Origin: Blastocatellia bacterium
GTDB lineage: Bacteria; Acidobacteriota; Blastocatellia; Chloracidobacteriales; JADJPF01
Direction of reading: 5' to 3'
Length of the DNA: 64,000 nucleotides
NCBI GenBank assembly: GCA_016713405.1
Contig: JADJPF010000020.1
Location: 558,001-622,000, forward strand
The notes under the pieces were generated by a model. It saw only the letters and a list, made by a program, of their open reading frames with translations. It was not told where the DNA came from and searched no databases. Each line of letters starts with the position of its first letter. Positions within the stretch are counted from its first letter, which is position 1. A program made the translations under genes and the position numbers. Of the stretch, positions 36,598 through 45,837 are shown one piece after another.

Positions 36598-37842
36598 ATG
36601 ACAACTCGCCACATTACTTCTTTGCACTGCGTTAAATGCCATAAAATCTATACTTTAGAGCAGGAGTATACTTGCTCAAGTTGTGGTTTGGATGGAATCT
36701 TAGACATAGAATATAATTATGATTTAGCTGCTAAAACATTGACTAAAGAAGCTTTAGCTAGTCGAGAGTTTAACCATTGGCGTTACCTGGAACTACTACC
36801 AATTGCAGAAGATGCTGTATTACCACATCTTCAAGTAGGCTGGACACCTGTTTATAATGCACCAAAAATTGCTACAACCCTGAATATGAAAGCTGTTTAT
36901 ATTAAAGATGATGGACGTAACCCTACGGCATCGTTTAAGGATCGTGCTAGCTCGGTTGGGGTGGTAAAAGCTACAGAAAAGAAAGCACCGATTATTGCTT
37001 GTGCTTCGACGGGCAATGCTGCTAGCTCGCTAGCTGGTTTTGCTGCGGCAATGGGAATTGCAAGTATTATTTTTGTCCCTGAACGCGCACCAGAGCCAAA
37101 AATTACCCAACTATTAATTTTTGGTGCTACTGTAATACGTGTTAAAGGAAGTTATGAAGATGCTTGGTGGTTTTGTCAAAGAGCTTGTGAAAAATGGGGT
37201 TGGTATAATCGTAATGCTGCGGTTAATCCTTATTTAGTGGAAGGAAAAAAGACTGCTGGCTTAGAAATAGGCGAACAAATGGCGGATAATATGCCGGATT
37301 GGGTCGTCTTTTCTGTTGGGGATGGTTGCACTATTGCAGGAGCTTGGAAAGGTATTTGGGAGATGTACAAACTAGGAATAGCAAAACGTTTGCCTAAAAT
37401 GCTAGGTGTACAAGCCGAGGGTGCAAGTCCAATTGTAAAAGCTTTTCGTACTAATTCAGACTTAATAACATCAGAGGCACAGACCATTGCTGATAGTATT
37501 TGTGTTGGTGAGCCTAGGAATTGGCGTAAAGCTCTAAAAGCAATTCAAGATTCTAATGGTGAAATGATTCAAGTAACAGATGAGGAGATTTTAGAAGCAA
37601 TGAGGCTTACTGCTAGAAGTGCTGCTGTATTTGGTGAACCAGCCGGAGTTGCTGCACTAGCAGGATTAAAACGCGCTAGAGAAGAAGGAATTGTAAAAGA
37701 AGGTGAGACGGCTTTAGTTGCTATTACTGGTAATGGGTTAAAAGATGTGCAAACTGCTCGCAAAGCAGCGGGTGAGCCAATTGCAATTGAGCCAGATATA
37801 GAAAAATTAGCTCAAGTTTTACAGGAAAAATTTTTAATTTAA
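36598..37842 (+). CDS. thrC: Threonine synthase
   Basis: PLP enzyme converting O-phosphohomoserine to threonine. 414 residues. The N-terminus carries a zinc-ribbon-like pair, CVKCHKIYTLEQEYTCSSCG, common in the archaeal/plant-type threonine synthases. The Schiff-base Lys114 is in PTASFKDRASSVG, followed by STGNAASSLAGFAAAMG, GDGCTIAG and the C-terminal AITGNGLKDV. AAGGA precedes the ATG. No other homoserine-pathway gene is beside it. Confidence 0.95.
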   Translation: MTTRHITSLHCVKCHKIYTLEQEYTCSSCGLDGILDIEYNYDLAAKTLTKEALASREFNHWRYLELLPIAEDAVLPHLQVGWTPVYNAPKIATTLNMKAVYIKDDGRNPTASFKDRASSVGVVKATEKKAPIIACASTGNAASSLAGFAAAMGIASIIFVPERAPEPKITQLLIFGATVIRVKGSYEDAWWFCQRACEKWGWYNRNAAVNPYLVEGKKTAGLEIGEQMADNMPDWVVFSVGDGCTIAGAWKGIWEMYKLGIAKRLPKMLGVQAEGASPIVKAFRTNSDLITSEAQTIADSICVGEPRNWRKALKAIQDSNGEMIQVTDEEILEAMRLTARSAAVFGEPAGVAALAGLKRAREEGIVKEGETALVAITGNGLKDVQTARKAAGEPIAIEPDIEKLAQVLQEKFLI

Positions 37843-37935
37843 GTTGTTATATTGCTATTACTTTTTTTGTCTTAAGTGGTAGCTTCCGAAAAATATCTAT
37901 TAACCTTAAGCAAAACAAGTAAATAAATAAAAACA

Positions 37936-39309
37936 ATGGCAAATATTGTTGATGAGCTAAAGAAAATTATTTTTGCAGCCAAAATAGGCCCTTGTTATTC
38001 CCAAGAAGAATGGCAAAAGTTTTATTCTGGTAATGCTAAAGACTTGCCAATCAAGCATTTAACTAGTTGTAGTAAATGCTTAGATATTGTTAATCAACTT
38101 CATTCATTACCTTTGCTAAATGAACGTAGCCCTTTTGATGTTCTTGAGCGAGATGGCAATAATAATGATGATAATCATGATAAACCCAATCAAAACAATA
38201 GTAACAGCCCATTTAGTAGTAATAAAACTGGTTCTAATCAGGCTTTGTTACTAAAACAATTAGAAGAAAAAAGAAAAGAGCATTTTGATTATTTACCACA
38301 AGAAATTACTTTTTGTGTTAATGGTTGGCCTTTTACATCTTGCAAAGTAGATGATCAAGTGAAATTGCTTAGTCTAAGACCAAATTTAGATGAGCCGTTG
38401 GAATCTATAGAATTACTAGATGAAAAAGGAAAGCTGATTTTTCATAAAATGTTTTCTGAAGAAATAGAACAAGAAATTAAAGAAGATATTAAACTTAATG
38501 AAAATCAACAGTTAAAATTTACAATAATCTACTTAAACGACACTCCAGAAATTAACTTAGAGTATACTGACAAGCGAGTTGTCAAGAGTAGAGTTAAGAA
38601 TAGTTTACTAGCAAGTTTTATTAGTAGCTTTCAGCAGTCAATGGTTTTTCCTAAATTACTGTGGGCTACAAGTGTAGTAGTTATAATGGTTACTAGCTTA
38701 GCTGTGCTGCAAATTTACTGGCAACAAAAATTTAATAAATTACAACAAGAACTAGCCAAAATTAATCAGGAAAAAAGCACGTTTGAAGACAGATTAATAA
38801 AATCAGAGACCTTAAGTAGAAAACTGTCAGATGAATTAGCTAGTGTTGAGCAACAGAAAATAGAGATTAAGCCAAGCATTATTGAAAAACCAAAAATTAT
38901 TAGTAAGATTACTAAAATTGATGTGTTAAGCAATATAAAATTAGCACTTGTTTTAGCTACACGTAACACAATTAGTAATTTAATTAATAACACTCGTGCA
39001 GTAGTTTCACCGATTTTATTAACACGAGGAACACAATCAAGTTTTGCTGTTAGGTTGCCAAAATATGAAGAAAACAGCCAAGAAGAATTTACCTCTTATT
39101 TGGTAAAAATTAACCTATCAAAGGAAAAAACTTTAGTAGAGAAAATAAAACTTCCTAAAACTTCTGAAGATATAGATTTTATTTCTATAGAAGTTAAACT
39201 TGCTAATACTAATAACTTACAGGTGAATACTTTAGCACAAGCAACTATTATAGGTATTATTGGAAAACAAGAAGTAGAAATTGCTACATTACCATTAAAA
39301 TTTGAATAA
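37936..39309 (+). CDS. Anti-sigma-factor-like membrane protein with HxxxCxxC zinc motif
   Basis: 457 residues. A zf-HC2-like N-terminus ends in HLTSCSKCLDIV (about 41-52). An Asn/Asp-rich linker and a beta-rich cytoplasmic segment (about 120-220) follow, then one transmembrane helix (about 238-258) and a coiled coil (about 262-295). The C-terminal periplasmic part (about 310-457) is beta-rich and unassigned. Layout resembles a membrane anti-sigma factor, but no ECF sigma gene is adjacent, so that role is inference. Confidence 0.6.
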   Translation: MANIVDELKKIIFAAKIGPCYSQEEWQKFYSGNAKDLPIKHLTSCSKCLDIVNQLHSLPLLNERSPFDVLERDGNNNDDNHDKPNQNNSNSPFSSNKTGSNQALLLKQLEEKRKEHFDYLPQEITFCVNGWPFTSCKVDDQVKLLSLRPNLDEPLESIELLDEKGKLIFHKMFSEEIEQEIKEDIKLNENQQLKFTIIYLNDTPEINLEYTDKRVVKSRVKNSLLASFISSFQQSMVFPKLLWATSVVVIMVTSLAVLQIYWQQKFNKLQQELAKINQEKSTFEDRLIKSETLSRKLSDELASVEQQKIEIKPSIIEKPKIISKITKIDVLSNIKLALVLATRNTISNLINNTRAVVSPILLTRGTQSSFAVRLPKYEENSQEEFTSYLVKINLSKEKTLVEKIKLPKTSEDIDFISIEVKLANTNNLQVNTLAQATIIGIIGKQEVEIATLPLKFE

Positions 39310-39348
39310 ATACTTTGTTATAACGTAAAATTCAATTCTTGCGTATAT

Positions 39349-39834
39349 TTACACCATACCCATTAGCATTACAGAGATATTTCTGGTTTGTGAGCTATCT
39401 AATTCTAGTAAAAAAATCCTCTGCCAAGTGCCAAGTTGAAGTTCCCCTGCAAAAATATTTAATGTTTCAGAGGTTCTTAAAAAAATAGCTTTACAATGAG
39501 AATGCCCATTTTCCCGTTCATTAGCGGTCATGTTTACTGTACGAATCTTAAAATTATTGTGCTGATATGCTATTTCTTGTGGAACAAGTCGTTCTAAAGT
39601 ACTTTTTATGTCTGATAAAAGTAGTGGCTCATGCTCATTAATGATAATTCCTGTAGTAGTATGCTTGGTTTGAATATTAATAATTCCGTTTGAGATTTGA
39701 GATTTTTTTACTAAATCAATAATTTGCTCTGTTATATCTATAAATTCTAAGCAGTTAGAAGTTTTGATTGACAAAGTTTGGTGATAGGTTTTCATTACAG
39801 AAATAGACTCAACTATATCTACAGTTGCTAACAT
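39349..39834 (-). CDS. YjbQ/UPF0047 family protein (secondary thiamine-phosphate synthase)
   Basis: The ATG at 39834 is chosen because GGAGG lies just upstream; an in-frame ATG at 39855 would place that site inside the gene. 161 residues with the family blocks QTKHTTTGIIINEHEP, ENGHSHCKAIFL and GTWQRIFLLELDSSQTRNISVMLMG. E. coli YjbQ has weak thiamine-phosphate synthase activity; the true role of the family is unsettled. It is convergent with the anti-sigma-like gene and follows uppS on the same strand. Confidence 0.9.
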   Translation of the reverse strand: MLATVDIVESISVMKTYHQTLSIKTSNCLEFIDITEQIIDLVKKSQISNGIINIQTKHTTTGIIINEHEPLLLSDIKSTLERLVPQEIAYQHNNFKIRTVNMTANERENGHSHCKAIFLRTSETLNIFAGELQLGTWQRIFLLELDSSQTRNISVMLMGMV

Positions 39835-39889
39835 AAAGCCTCCAAAATTATTCAAATTGGTTGAAAATTGATGGTTGAATGTTTGGTAT

Positions 39890-40633
39890 TTAACTAGCGG
39901 CCACTTTACTTAATCCACCAAAACGACGATCACGAGCTAAAAAGCTATTAACTGCTCCAGCTAAATCATTAGCATCAAAGTCGGGCCACATTCGGTTGGT
40001 AAAGAAAAACTCTGCATAAGCACATTCCCATAAAAGAAAATCACTTAAGCGTTGTTCTCCACTAGTGCGGATTAGTAAATCTACGTCAGGTGCGCTTGTC
40101 TGTGGACAGTCAGCAATTAGTTGTGAAAAAGTTTGCTGATTTAAGGCTTGAAGAGAAGGATTTTCACTAAGTCTTTTAGCAGCACGTAAAATAGCTTCAC
40201 GAGCAGAATAATCTATAGCAATCCTTAAATGTAATGTTTGACCATTAATAGTTGCTTGTTCTGCTGTTTCAATTGCACTTAACACTGATGAAGAAAGACG
40301 ATCTCGGCGGCCTATTACACTAATTCGCACTCCATTTTTAAGGGAATTTGCTATCTCTTTACGCATAAAAAGCTTAAGTAATCTCATTAGTGCATTTACT
40401 TCTGCTGATGGTCGTCTCCAATTATCAGAAGAAAAAGCGTAAAGTGTTAAAGTTCCAATTCCTAAACTAGGGCAAGCTGTTACAGTTCTTCTTACTGCTT
40501 CGGCTCCAACGCGATGTCCAGCAATTCGTGGTAGTCCTCGCCCTACGGCCCAACGTCCATTGCCATCCATAATTATTGCTACATGTAATTTTGGGGGTAA
40601 ATCATTTTTAATTAATTGTAAAGAACTTTGCAT
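39890..40633 (-). CDS. uppS: Isoprenyl transferase (undecaprenyl diphosphate synthase)
   Basis: Cis-prenyltransferase that makes the C55 lipid carrier for peptidoglycan and other glycans. The ATG at 40633 has GAGGAG upstream, giving 247 residues. The catalytic Asp23 is in IIMDGNGRWAVGRGLPRIAGHRVGAE; LTLYAFSSDNWRRP and PDVDLLIRTSGEQRLSDFLLWECAYAEF are the diphosphate-binding and dimer motifs. It may supply the carrier used by the GT2/GT39 operon in this window. cdsA and the rest of the usual uppS neighbourhood are absent. Confidence 0.97.
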   Translation of the reverse strand: MQSSLQLIKNDLPPKLHVAIIMDGNGRWAVGRGLPRIAGHRVGAEAVRRTVTACPSLGIGTLTLYAFSSDNWRRPSAEVNALMRLLKLFMRKEIANSLKNGVRISVIGRRDRLSSSVLSAIETAEQATINGQTLHLRIAIDYSAREAILRAAKRLSENPSLQALNQQTFSQLIADCPQTSAPDVDLLIRTSGEQRLSDFLLWECAYAEFFFTNRMWPDFDANDLAGAVNSFLARDRRFGGLSKVAAS

Positions 40634-40683
40634 TATAAAGTAGCTCCTCAAAAAAATTTAACTATCTTGGTTTATATTAAATT

Positions 40684-41100
40684 CTAGCGATCTCTCATAG
40701 CTTGAATTAAAGCTTCCATATGGTCTAAGTAACGCTCTAATGCCCTTTTACCAGCAGCGGTTAGCCGATATTCTGTTTTAGGTACTCGGCCTTCAAAGTA
40801 TTTTTCACAAGTTATATATTCAGCTTCTTCTAATTTACGTGCATGTACGCTTAAATTACCATCAGAGGTTTTAAGTAAAGTTTTTAGCTCATTAAAAGAT
40901 AGAGAAGCATTTACAGCTAACGCGCTAACAATGCCTAAGCGCAAACGTTCATGAATTAGGCGGTCTAGTTCCATTGGCCCATCATCTGCTAACCCAGGCA
41001 AGCCACGTAGTTGCGGGCTTTGTTGGCTGGAAGATAAATTTTTGTTTGTTACTAAATCATCAACAGTTGATTTAGTATTAGCCTTTAACTTAGCCACCAT
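40684..41100 (-). CDS. Winged-helix transcriptional regulator (HTH_34-like)
   Basis: About 138 residues; the start may be ATG 41100, GTG 41097 or TTG 41112. A low-complexity N-tail of about 35 residues precedes a winged helix: LDRLIHERLRLGIVSALAV, FNELKTLLKTSDGNLSVHARKLEEAEYI, then the wing with TEYRLTAAGKRALERYLDHME. The gene overlaps the end of the membrane-protein gene upstream, and its GGAGG lies inside that gene. Such regulator/membrane pairs are common and the regulator likely controls its own operon. Confidence 0.85.
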   Translation of the reverse strand: MVAKLKANTKSTVDDLVTNKNLSSSQQSPQLRGLPGLADDGPMELDRLIHERLRLGIVSALAVNASLSFNELKTLLKTSDGNLSVHARKLEEAEYITCEKYFEGRVPKTEYRLTAAGKRALERYLDHMEALIQAMRDR

Positions 41101-41713
41101 ACCTCCAAGCAATAATTAAACCAAAAACTATATGCAGTAAACCAAACCCTAATGCCATAAAAGCATTTCCCCAAGTGGCTGGCGAAAATACTGCAATTAG
41201 TCCTAACACCATAAAACAAATGCCCATTACAGGCACAACTTTAACAGAAAATGCTCCACCAGTAATAATTCCTGCACCATAAAGTAACAACCACATACCA
41301 GTAAAAAGCGAAAAATTATTACTATTATATAAACTTAATGTAAGTATTGCTGCTGCCAACATTGGTGGAGAGCAGCTTAACGCAAACTTTTGCCCGGGCC
41401 TAGAAAATAACGGTATTTTTGATACTTTAGCTTTTAACTGCATTGAAATTAGCGAAATTACTAATGATAAAATAGCTAAGGTTATCCAAATAATTAACCA
41501 ATAATTAGAGTTAGTTTGTTTGTTAGCTAAATAAGCCGTTATTACAGCCAAAACTCCAATGATAACTTGCCCCCAACCGGGAACTGCCGTGAAGGATGCC
41601 GCCGATTCCATTGTTTCACGAATAAATTTTAAGTTGTCCATTGCGTGCAAGTGCAGCGCAGGCGGCTCGCTATCTTTTTCTGTCTGAGAACGAACAGGAC
41701 GAATTGTTGACAT
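41090..41713 (-). CDS. Polytopic membrane protein of unknown function
   Basis: 207 residues with about six hydrophobic segments between residues 40 and 203 after a charged N-terminus. No family motif is recognised. It overlaps the start of the winged-helix regulator, so the two are translationally coupled and probably act in one circuit. Confidence 0.7.
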   Translation of the reverse strand: MSTIRPVRSQTEKDSEPPALHLHAMDNLKFIRETMESAASFTAVPGWGQVIIGVLAVITAYLANKQTNSNYWLIIWITLAILSLVISLISMQLKAKVSKIPLFSRPGQKFALSCSPPMLAAAILTLSLYNSNNFSLFTGMWLLLYGAGIITGGAFSVKVVPVMGICFMVLGLIAVFSPATWGNAFMALGFGLLHIVFGLIIAWRYGG

Positions 41714-41782
41714 AACGCTATCTTAAAAGACAAGAATCTTTACTGTCAAGTACTTTATTATATAAAGTGCTTTTTATTTTAT

Positions 41783-42271
41783 TTAATTAAAAATTTCTTT
41801 AATTGCTTGTTTACAAGTTTCTTCTAAAGTATTGCAAATAGTAATATTAGGGCAATCTTGACTAAAACGTCTACGAATATAGCGACTACCGCTAAAACCT
41901 TCTTCAATACCTAAAATTAGCTTAATTTTATCTCTTTCATAACGAACTTTCCATTCAGCTAATTCAAATCTAGAAGTTTGAGCATAAGCACGATCGCAAG
42001 AGTGAACAAGCTCTTTTGCAAGCCAAAACATTATTGCCCCATTTTGTTCTGCATAGCGTAGATAGTAGGTTTCCCAGTCTACTTGTTTTTCATAGATAAA
42101 TTCGCCTTTTGGGTAATCTCGACGAGGGCAAGCAATATTAAGTTTGGGAGAGTGTTTTTGTAAGTATTCTATAGCTAGATGTTGCCAATCAGCACCTTGA
42201 ATTGGGCCAGCTAAAAAAACTACTGGCCCTGCAATGTCTAAGTAAAAAGGAGGTAAAATTAACTGACCCAT
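41783..42271 (-). CDS. Nucleoside 2-deoxyribosyltransferase-like protein
   Basis: 162 residues. It contains VFLAGPIQGADWQHLAIEYL, the nucleotide-binding start of the nucleoside 2-deoxyribosyltransferase-like fold, an acidic YAEQNGAIMFWLAKE block and a TSRFELAEW segment with the conserved Glu. Substrate is not known; some members act in nucleotide salvage or phage defence. It lies 12 bases after the TonB receptor gene on the same strand, which may reflect simple tandem order. Confidence 0.8.
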   Translation of the reverse strand: MGQLILPPFYLDIAGPVVFLAGPIQGADWQHLAIEYLQKHSPKLNIACPRRDYPKGEFIYEKQVDWETYYLRYAEQNGAIMFWLAKELVHSCDRAYAQTSRFELAEWKVRYERDKIKLILGIEEGFSGSRYIRRRFSQDCPNITICNTLEETCKQAIKEIFN

Positions 42272-42283
42272 AATTAGTAAAAC

Positions 42284-45200
42284 TTAGAATTTTATTTTTA
42301 ATGAGAATTGAAATTGTCTTGGGTCAAAAAGTGCTGTTGGAGGACTCTTAAAACGTCCTTCATCAAATGTCACCACACGAAAGTTATTATTAACTGTTGA
42401 AACATTAACACGGTTAAATAAATTAAATACTTCTGAAATTAGCTCAAGTTTTAAGTTTTCGCCTAAAGAAATACTACGAGAAAGCCGCATATCTACAGAA
42501 GCAAACCCAGGGCTAATTCCAACATTACGACCTAGAGAGCCTATTTCTGCTGGCCCAGGGATAGATAACATTCCTGTTGTAATATCTACATTTGGACGAT
42601 CTGTTACAGAAGATTGATCTAGATTGGTATCTGTACCAGTTAAAATATTAAAAGGTCTACCAGAAGATAACTCAATAATTGGTGAAAATGTAGTGTCAGC
42701 TAGTAATTTTCTAAAACCTGCACTATTTTGCTTAAATGGGCTTTTAAGAACACCACTAATAACAAAGCGATGGCGTTGGTCAAATAGCGATAAACTGCGC
42801 TCTAGTCCAGGTCTACGATTATCTTGAGGTTGGAGCAAGGATTGTAAATCTGTTGAATCATCAATGGTTTTTGAGTAGCTATAGCTAGCTTGAAGTTGTA
42901 GATTGCCTGAAAAGCGTTTGGTTACATTAAAAGAAACACCATGATAGACAGAACTAGAAGTTGCTTCTTGTACTCCTACAGTACCAAAGGGAATTGGTCG
43001 ATCTGTTTTAACAAAAACTGGATTTGGGCCAGAAGGTCTAAAAAAGTTGTTAATTACTCTATCTGTCGCGCTTGCTGTCAAAACACGCCTTCCATCAGGA
43101 GCATTTCGATTAACTGAATGAGGAAGTTTGCGACCGCCTGTAAATAAATAAGTCACCTGTAATGCTGTATCTGAAAATAGCTCATGTTCAATTGTTAGAT
43201 TGACTTGATTGGTATAGGCAAATTGAAAATCTCTATCTACAGGTAAAGTAAATGGAAGCAACGCGCCATAACCAACAAATGCTGCTTTAGGGTCAAAACG
43301 CGACTGACCTGATAAAAATCTAGCTCCTCGATCAATGCCAGGTGTTGCAGGTAGTAATGTGCCTTGGAAAATTTGTGCTGCATTAAGACTATTATTTGGT
43401 AATGGACTACCACCAGGTGCAATTAATTGTGGTGAAGTAACACCATTTGCAAATACTGAGTTACCAGCAATAAATAACAATGGATTATCATAAAATAAAC
43501 CGTATGCAGCACGAATTACTGTTTTACCATTTCCTCTTGGGTCATAAGCTATTGCAATGCGTGGAGCTATATTATTTCTATCTCTTGGTATGCCTTGCAT
43601 TACATTAAGAAATCTTTCTGCTGCATCTACTTGCTCAGCACTAAGTGTTAACCTATCTGTAGAAATACCAGTAGCAGGAAAAGAAGGTGTTAATTCAAAA
43701 TCATAACGTACACCATAATTTAGTATTAAGTTAGGTCGTATTTTCCAACTATCTTGACCATAAAATCCAAATTGAGTGTTATTAACTTCAATACTAGAAT
43801 TTCCAAAGCCTTGAATAAAAGTTTGAGGAAGCCCTAATCCATAAGCTTGAACTGCTGTAAATGATGGTGCGCCAGCAAACATTGGACTAACTGATGTTGC
43901 TGCTAAATCCCCAAAGTTAAATACTCCAGAAAAATTTAGCTCAAACATAAATGGCGATGTCCTAACAAAATTTACTGAAGCTCCAAATTTAGTTGTATGT
44001 TGGCCTATGATATAAGAAAAATTATCTTTTATTTCATAAACTCTTTCTTGTCTTGAAGCAGGTGAAAAAGGCTCACGTCCAAAAAATGCTGCTCCAGGTA
44101 TATTGATTGCTACATTAGCACTAGAGGAAAATATAGCAGAACGACGACCAAAGTTAAAAATAAACTCATTTATTTTTGTGTTATCTAAAATACTGGTTAA
44201 CTGAGCTACTGCCGCAGTATCTCTTATAGATGCTACTCCAGTACGAGATACATCGTTGAGGCCAAAAGGTTGATTTTGCCCAGATGATTGAATACCTGTA
44301 GTTGTGATAGGAGTAAAATTATAGCGTGCTGAAAGCCGGTTATTTAAGTTTATTTGTTGGTCTACTTTGGCAGAGTAAAAAGTAAAGTCATCTTTTATTG
44401 GGTACACATTTTGTGCTGTAGTAAATGTGCGGAAAATCCCAGGAATTGCTCCTAATTGTCCATTAGAAGCTAAAAATGTTGGTAAAAATACGGCTGCACC
44501 TGTAGTTGGGTCAATTCCTGTTTGAGCTACTGAGGCACCAGAACGGGCAAACATTGCATAAAGATTGCCTACACTAGGATTATTAGCAATAAAAGCTTGT
44601 TGTGCAGGTGTTAAATCAAAAAGGGTAGAATCTCGCCCAATATCAGAAAAACCTGATTCACGCCGACGTGTTTGATCCAAAGATAAAAAGAAAAATGTCT
44701 TATCACGCTTTATCGGGCCACCAAAAGTAAAACCATATTGACCACGAGTAAAAGCTGGTTTTGGATTAGCTCCAACTGGAGGAAAAGCTAGTGCATTGCG
44801 GGCCTGGATTGCTCTTTGACGTAAAAATCCAAAAGCATTGCCATGAAATTCATTTGTGCCAGATTTAGTAACAATATTAACTACACCGCCAGCCGTGCGG
44901 CCATATTCAGCAGCAAAACTATTTATTACTACTTGAAATTCTTGAACAGCTTCTTGTGAAATTGTAGAACGCGCACCTTTAGAACCATTATCAATATTAT
45001 CTGCCCCATCAACTTGCACTAGATTAGAGCGTGCGCGTTGACCAGCAAAATTTAATCCTGTTGTTGGGGCTGGGCCTAAGGGCGGGGTATTATCCCGACC
45101 AATTAAAGCATTGATAAAAGCAAAGCCTAAAAAATTTCGCCCATTGATTGGTAAATTATCTATTCTATTTGAATCTACGGTTTGGGTGACAGCACTTTTA

Positions 45201-45604
45201 GTAGTTTCTACTATTTTTGTTCCAGTTACTACTACTACATTAGACTCACCAGCAATATTCATTGTTACATCTAATGAGCCTATCGAACCAAGCACAAGGT
45301 TAAATAGTTGTTTATAATCAGCAAAACCTGGAGCAGATACAATTAATTCATAAGTACCCGGACGAAGTGCTAAAAATTGATAAGTCCCATCTTCATTAGC
45401 TGTAATTGTTCGTTCAAAATTAGTTTCTGGATTTCTAACAACAATATTTGCCGCAGATATAACACCTCCAGATTGATCTTTGATAACTCCAATTAAATCT
45501 GCTCCTGTTGCTCTTGATTGTGCAAATATATCCTTAGTAGTAACTTGAAAGAAAATAAGGCATAAAAACAGAGAGTAGAAAAATACTAAATACCGTTTTT
45601 TCAT
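42284..45604 (-). CDS. TonB-dependent receptor with carboxypeptidase-regulatory-like domain (Oar-like), large
   Basis: 1106 residues. A signal peptide (YLVFFYSLFLCLIFFQVTTKDIFAQS) precedes a carboxypeptidase-regulatory-like domain (about 33-120; IVVRNPETNFERTITANEDG, YELIVSAPGFADY). The plug (about 125-250) has LPINGRNFLGFAFINALIG, QVDGADNIDNGSKGARSTIS and INSFAAEYGRTAGGVVNIVTKSGTNEFHG. The barrel (about 300-1106) ends in a C-terminal aromatic-rich strand, FQFSLKIKF. These large Oar-type receptors are greatly expanded in Acidobacteriota. The substrate is unknown; no uptake partner is adjacent. Confidence 0.94.
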   Translation of the reverse strand: MKKRYLVFFYSLFLCLIFFQVTTKDIFAQSRATGADLIGVIKDQSGGVISAANIVVRNPETNFERTITANEDGTYQFLALRPGTYELIVSAPGFADYKQLFNLVLGSIGSLDVTMNIAGESNVVVVTGTKIVETTKSAVTQTVDSNRIDNLPINGRNFLGFAFINALIGRDNTPPLGPAPTTGLNFAGQRARSNLVQVDGADNIDNGSKGARSTISQEAVQEFQVVINSFAAEYGRTAGGVVNIVTKSGTNEFHGNAFGFLRQRAIQARNALAFPPVGANPKPAFTRGQYGFTFGGPIKRDKTFFFLSLDQTRRRESGFSDIGRDSTLFDLTPAQQAFIANNPSVGNLYAMFARSGASVAQTGIDPTTGAAVFLPTFLASNGQLGAIPGIFRTFTTAQNVYPIKDDFTFYSAKVDQQINLNNRLSARYNFTPITTTGIQSSGQNQPFGLNDVSRTGVASIRDTAAVAQLTSILDNTKINEFIFNFGRRSAIFSSSANVAINIPGAAFFGREPFSPASRQERVYEIKDNFSYIIGQHTTKFGASVNFVRTSPFMFELNFSGVFNFGDLAATSVSPMFAGAPSFTAVQAYGLGLPQTFIQGFGNSSIEVNNTQFGFYGQDSWKIRPNLILNYGVRYDFELTPSFPATGISTDRLTLSAEQVDAAERFLNVMQGIPRDRNNIAPRIAIAYDPRGNGKTVIRAAYGLFYDNPLLFIAGNSVFANGVTSPQLIAPGGSPLPNNSLNAAQIFQGTLLPATPGIDRGARFLSGQSRFDPKAAFVGYGALLPFTLPVDRDFQFAYTNQVNLTIEHELFSDTALQVTYLFTGGRKLPHSVNRNAPDGRRVLTASATDRVINNFFRPSGPNPVFVKTDRPIPFGTVGVQEATSSSVYHGVSFNVTKRFSGNLQLQASYSYSKTIDDSTDLQSLLQPQDNRRPGLERSLSLFDQRHRFVISGVLKSPFKQNSAGFRKLLADTTFSPIIELSSGRPFNILTGTDTNLDQSSVTDRPNVDITTGMLSIPGPAEIGSLGRNVGISPGFASVDMRLSRSISLGENLKLELISEVFNLFNRVNVSTVNNNFRVVTFDEGRFKSPPTALFDPRQFQFSLKIKF

Positions 45605-45837
45605 AGGATTAACCTTTTACTTAATGATTTATCTAATTAATTTTGTTGAGAAATGGAATCGCTTTTGAAGTAAAACTAGTAGCAAATTTACTAGCTTTTT
45701 ATCTCCTGGTAAAGCTATTTTTTAAGATTTTTGTCTAACCTAATTATCCCTAATTTAAGTAAAGATATTTTGGCAAACAAAGAACACTACAAATTTAAGC
45801 GAAGGGGGCAGATTTTTATACAAAATACTATTAATAA

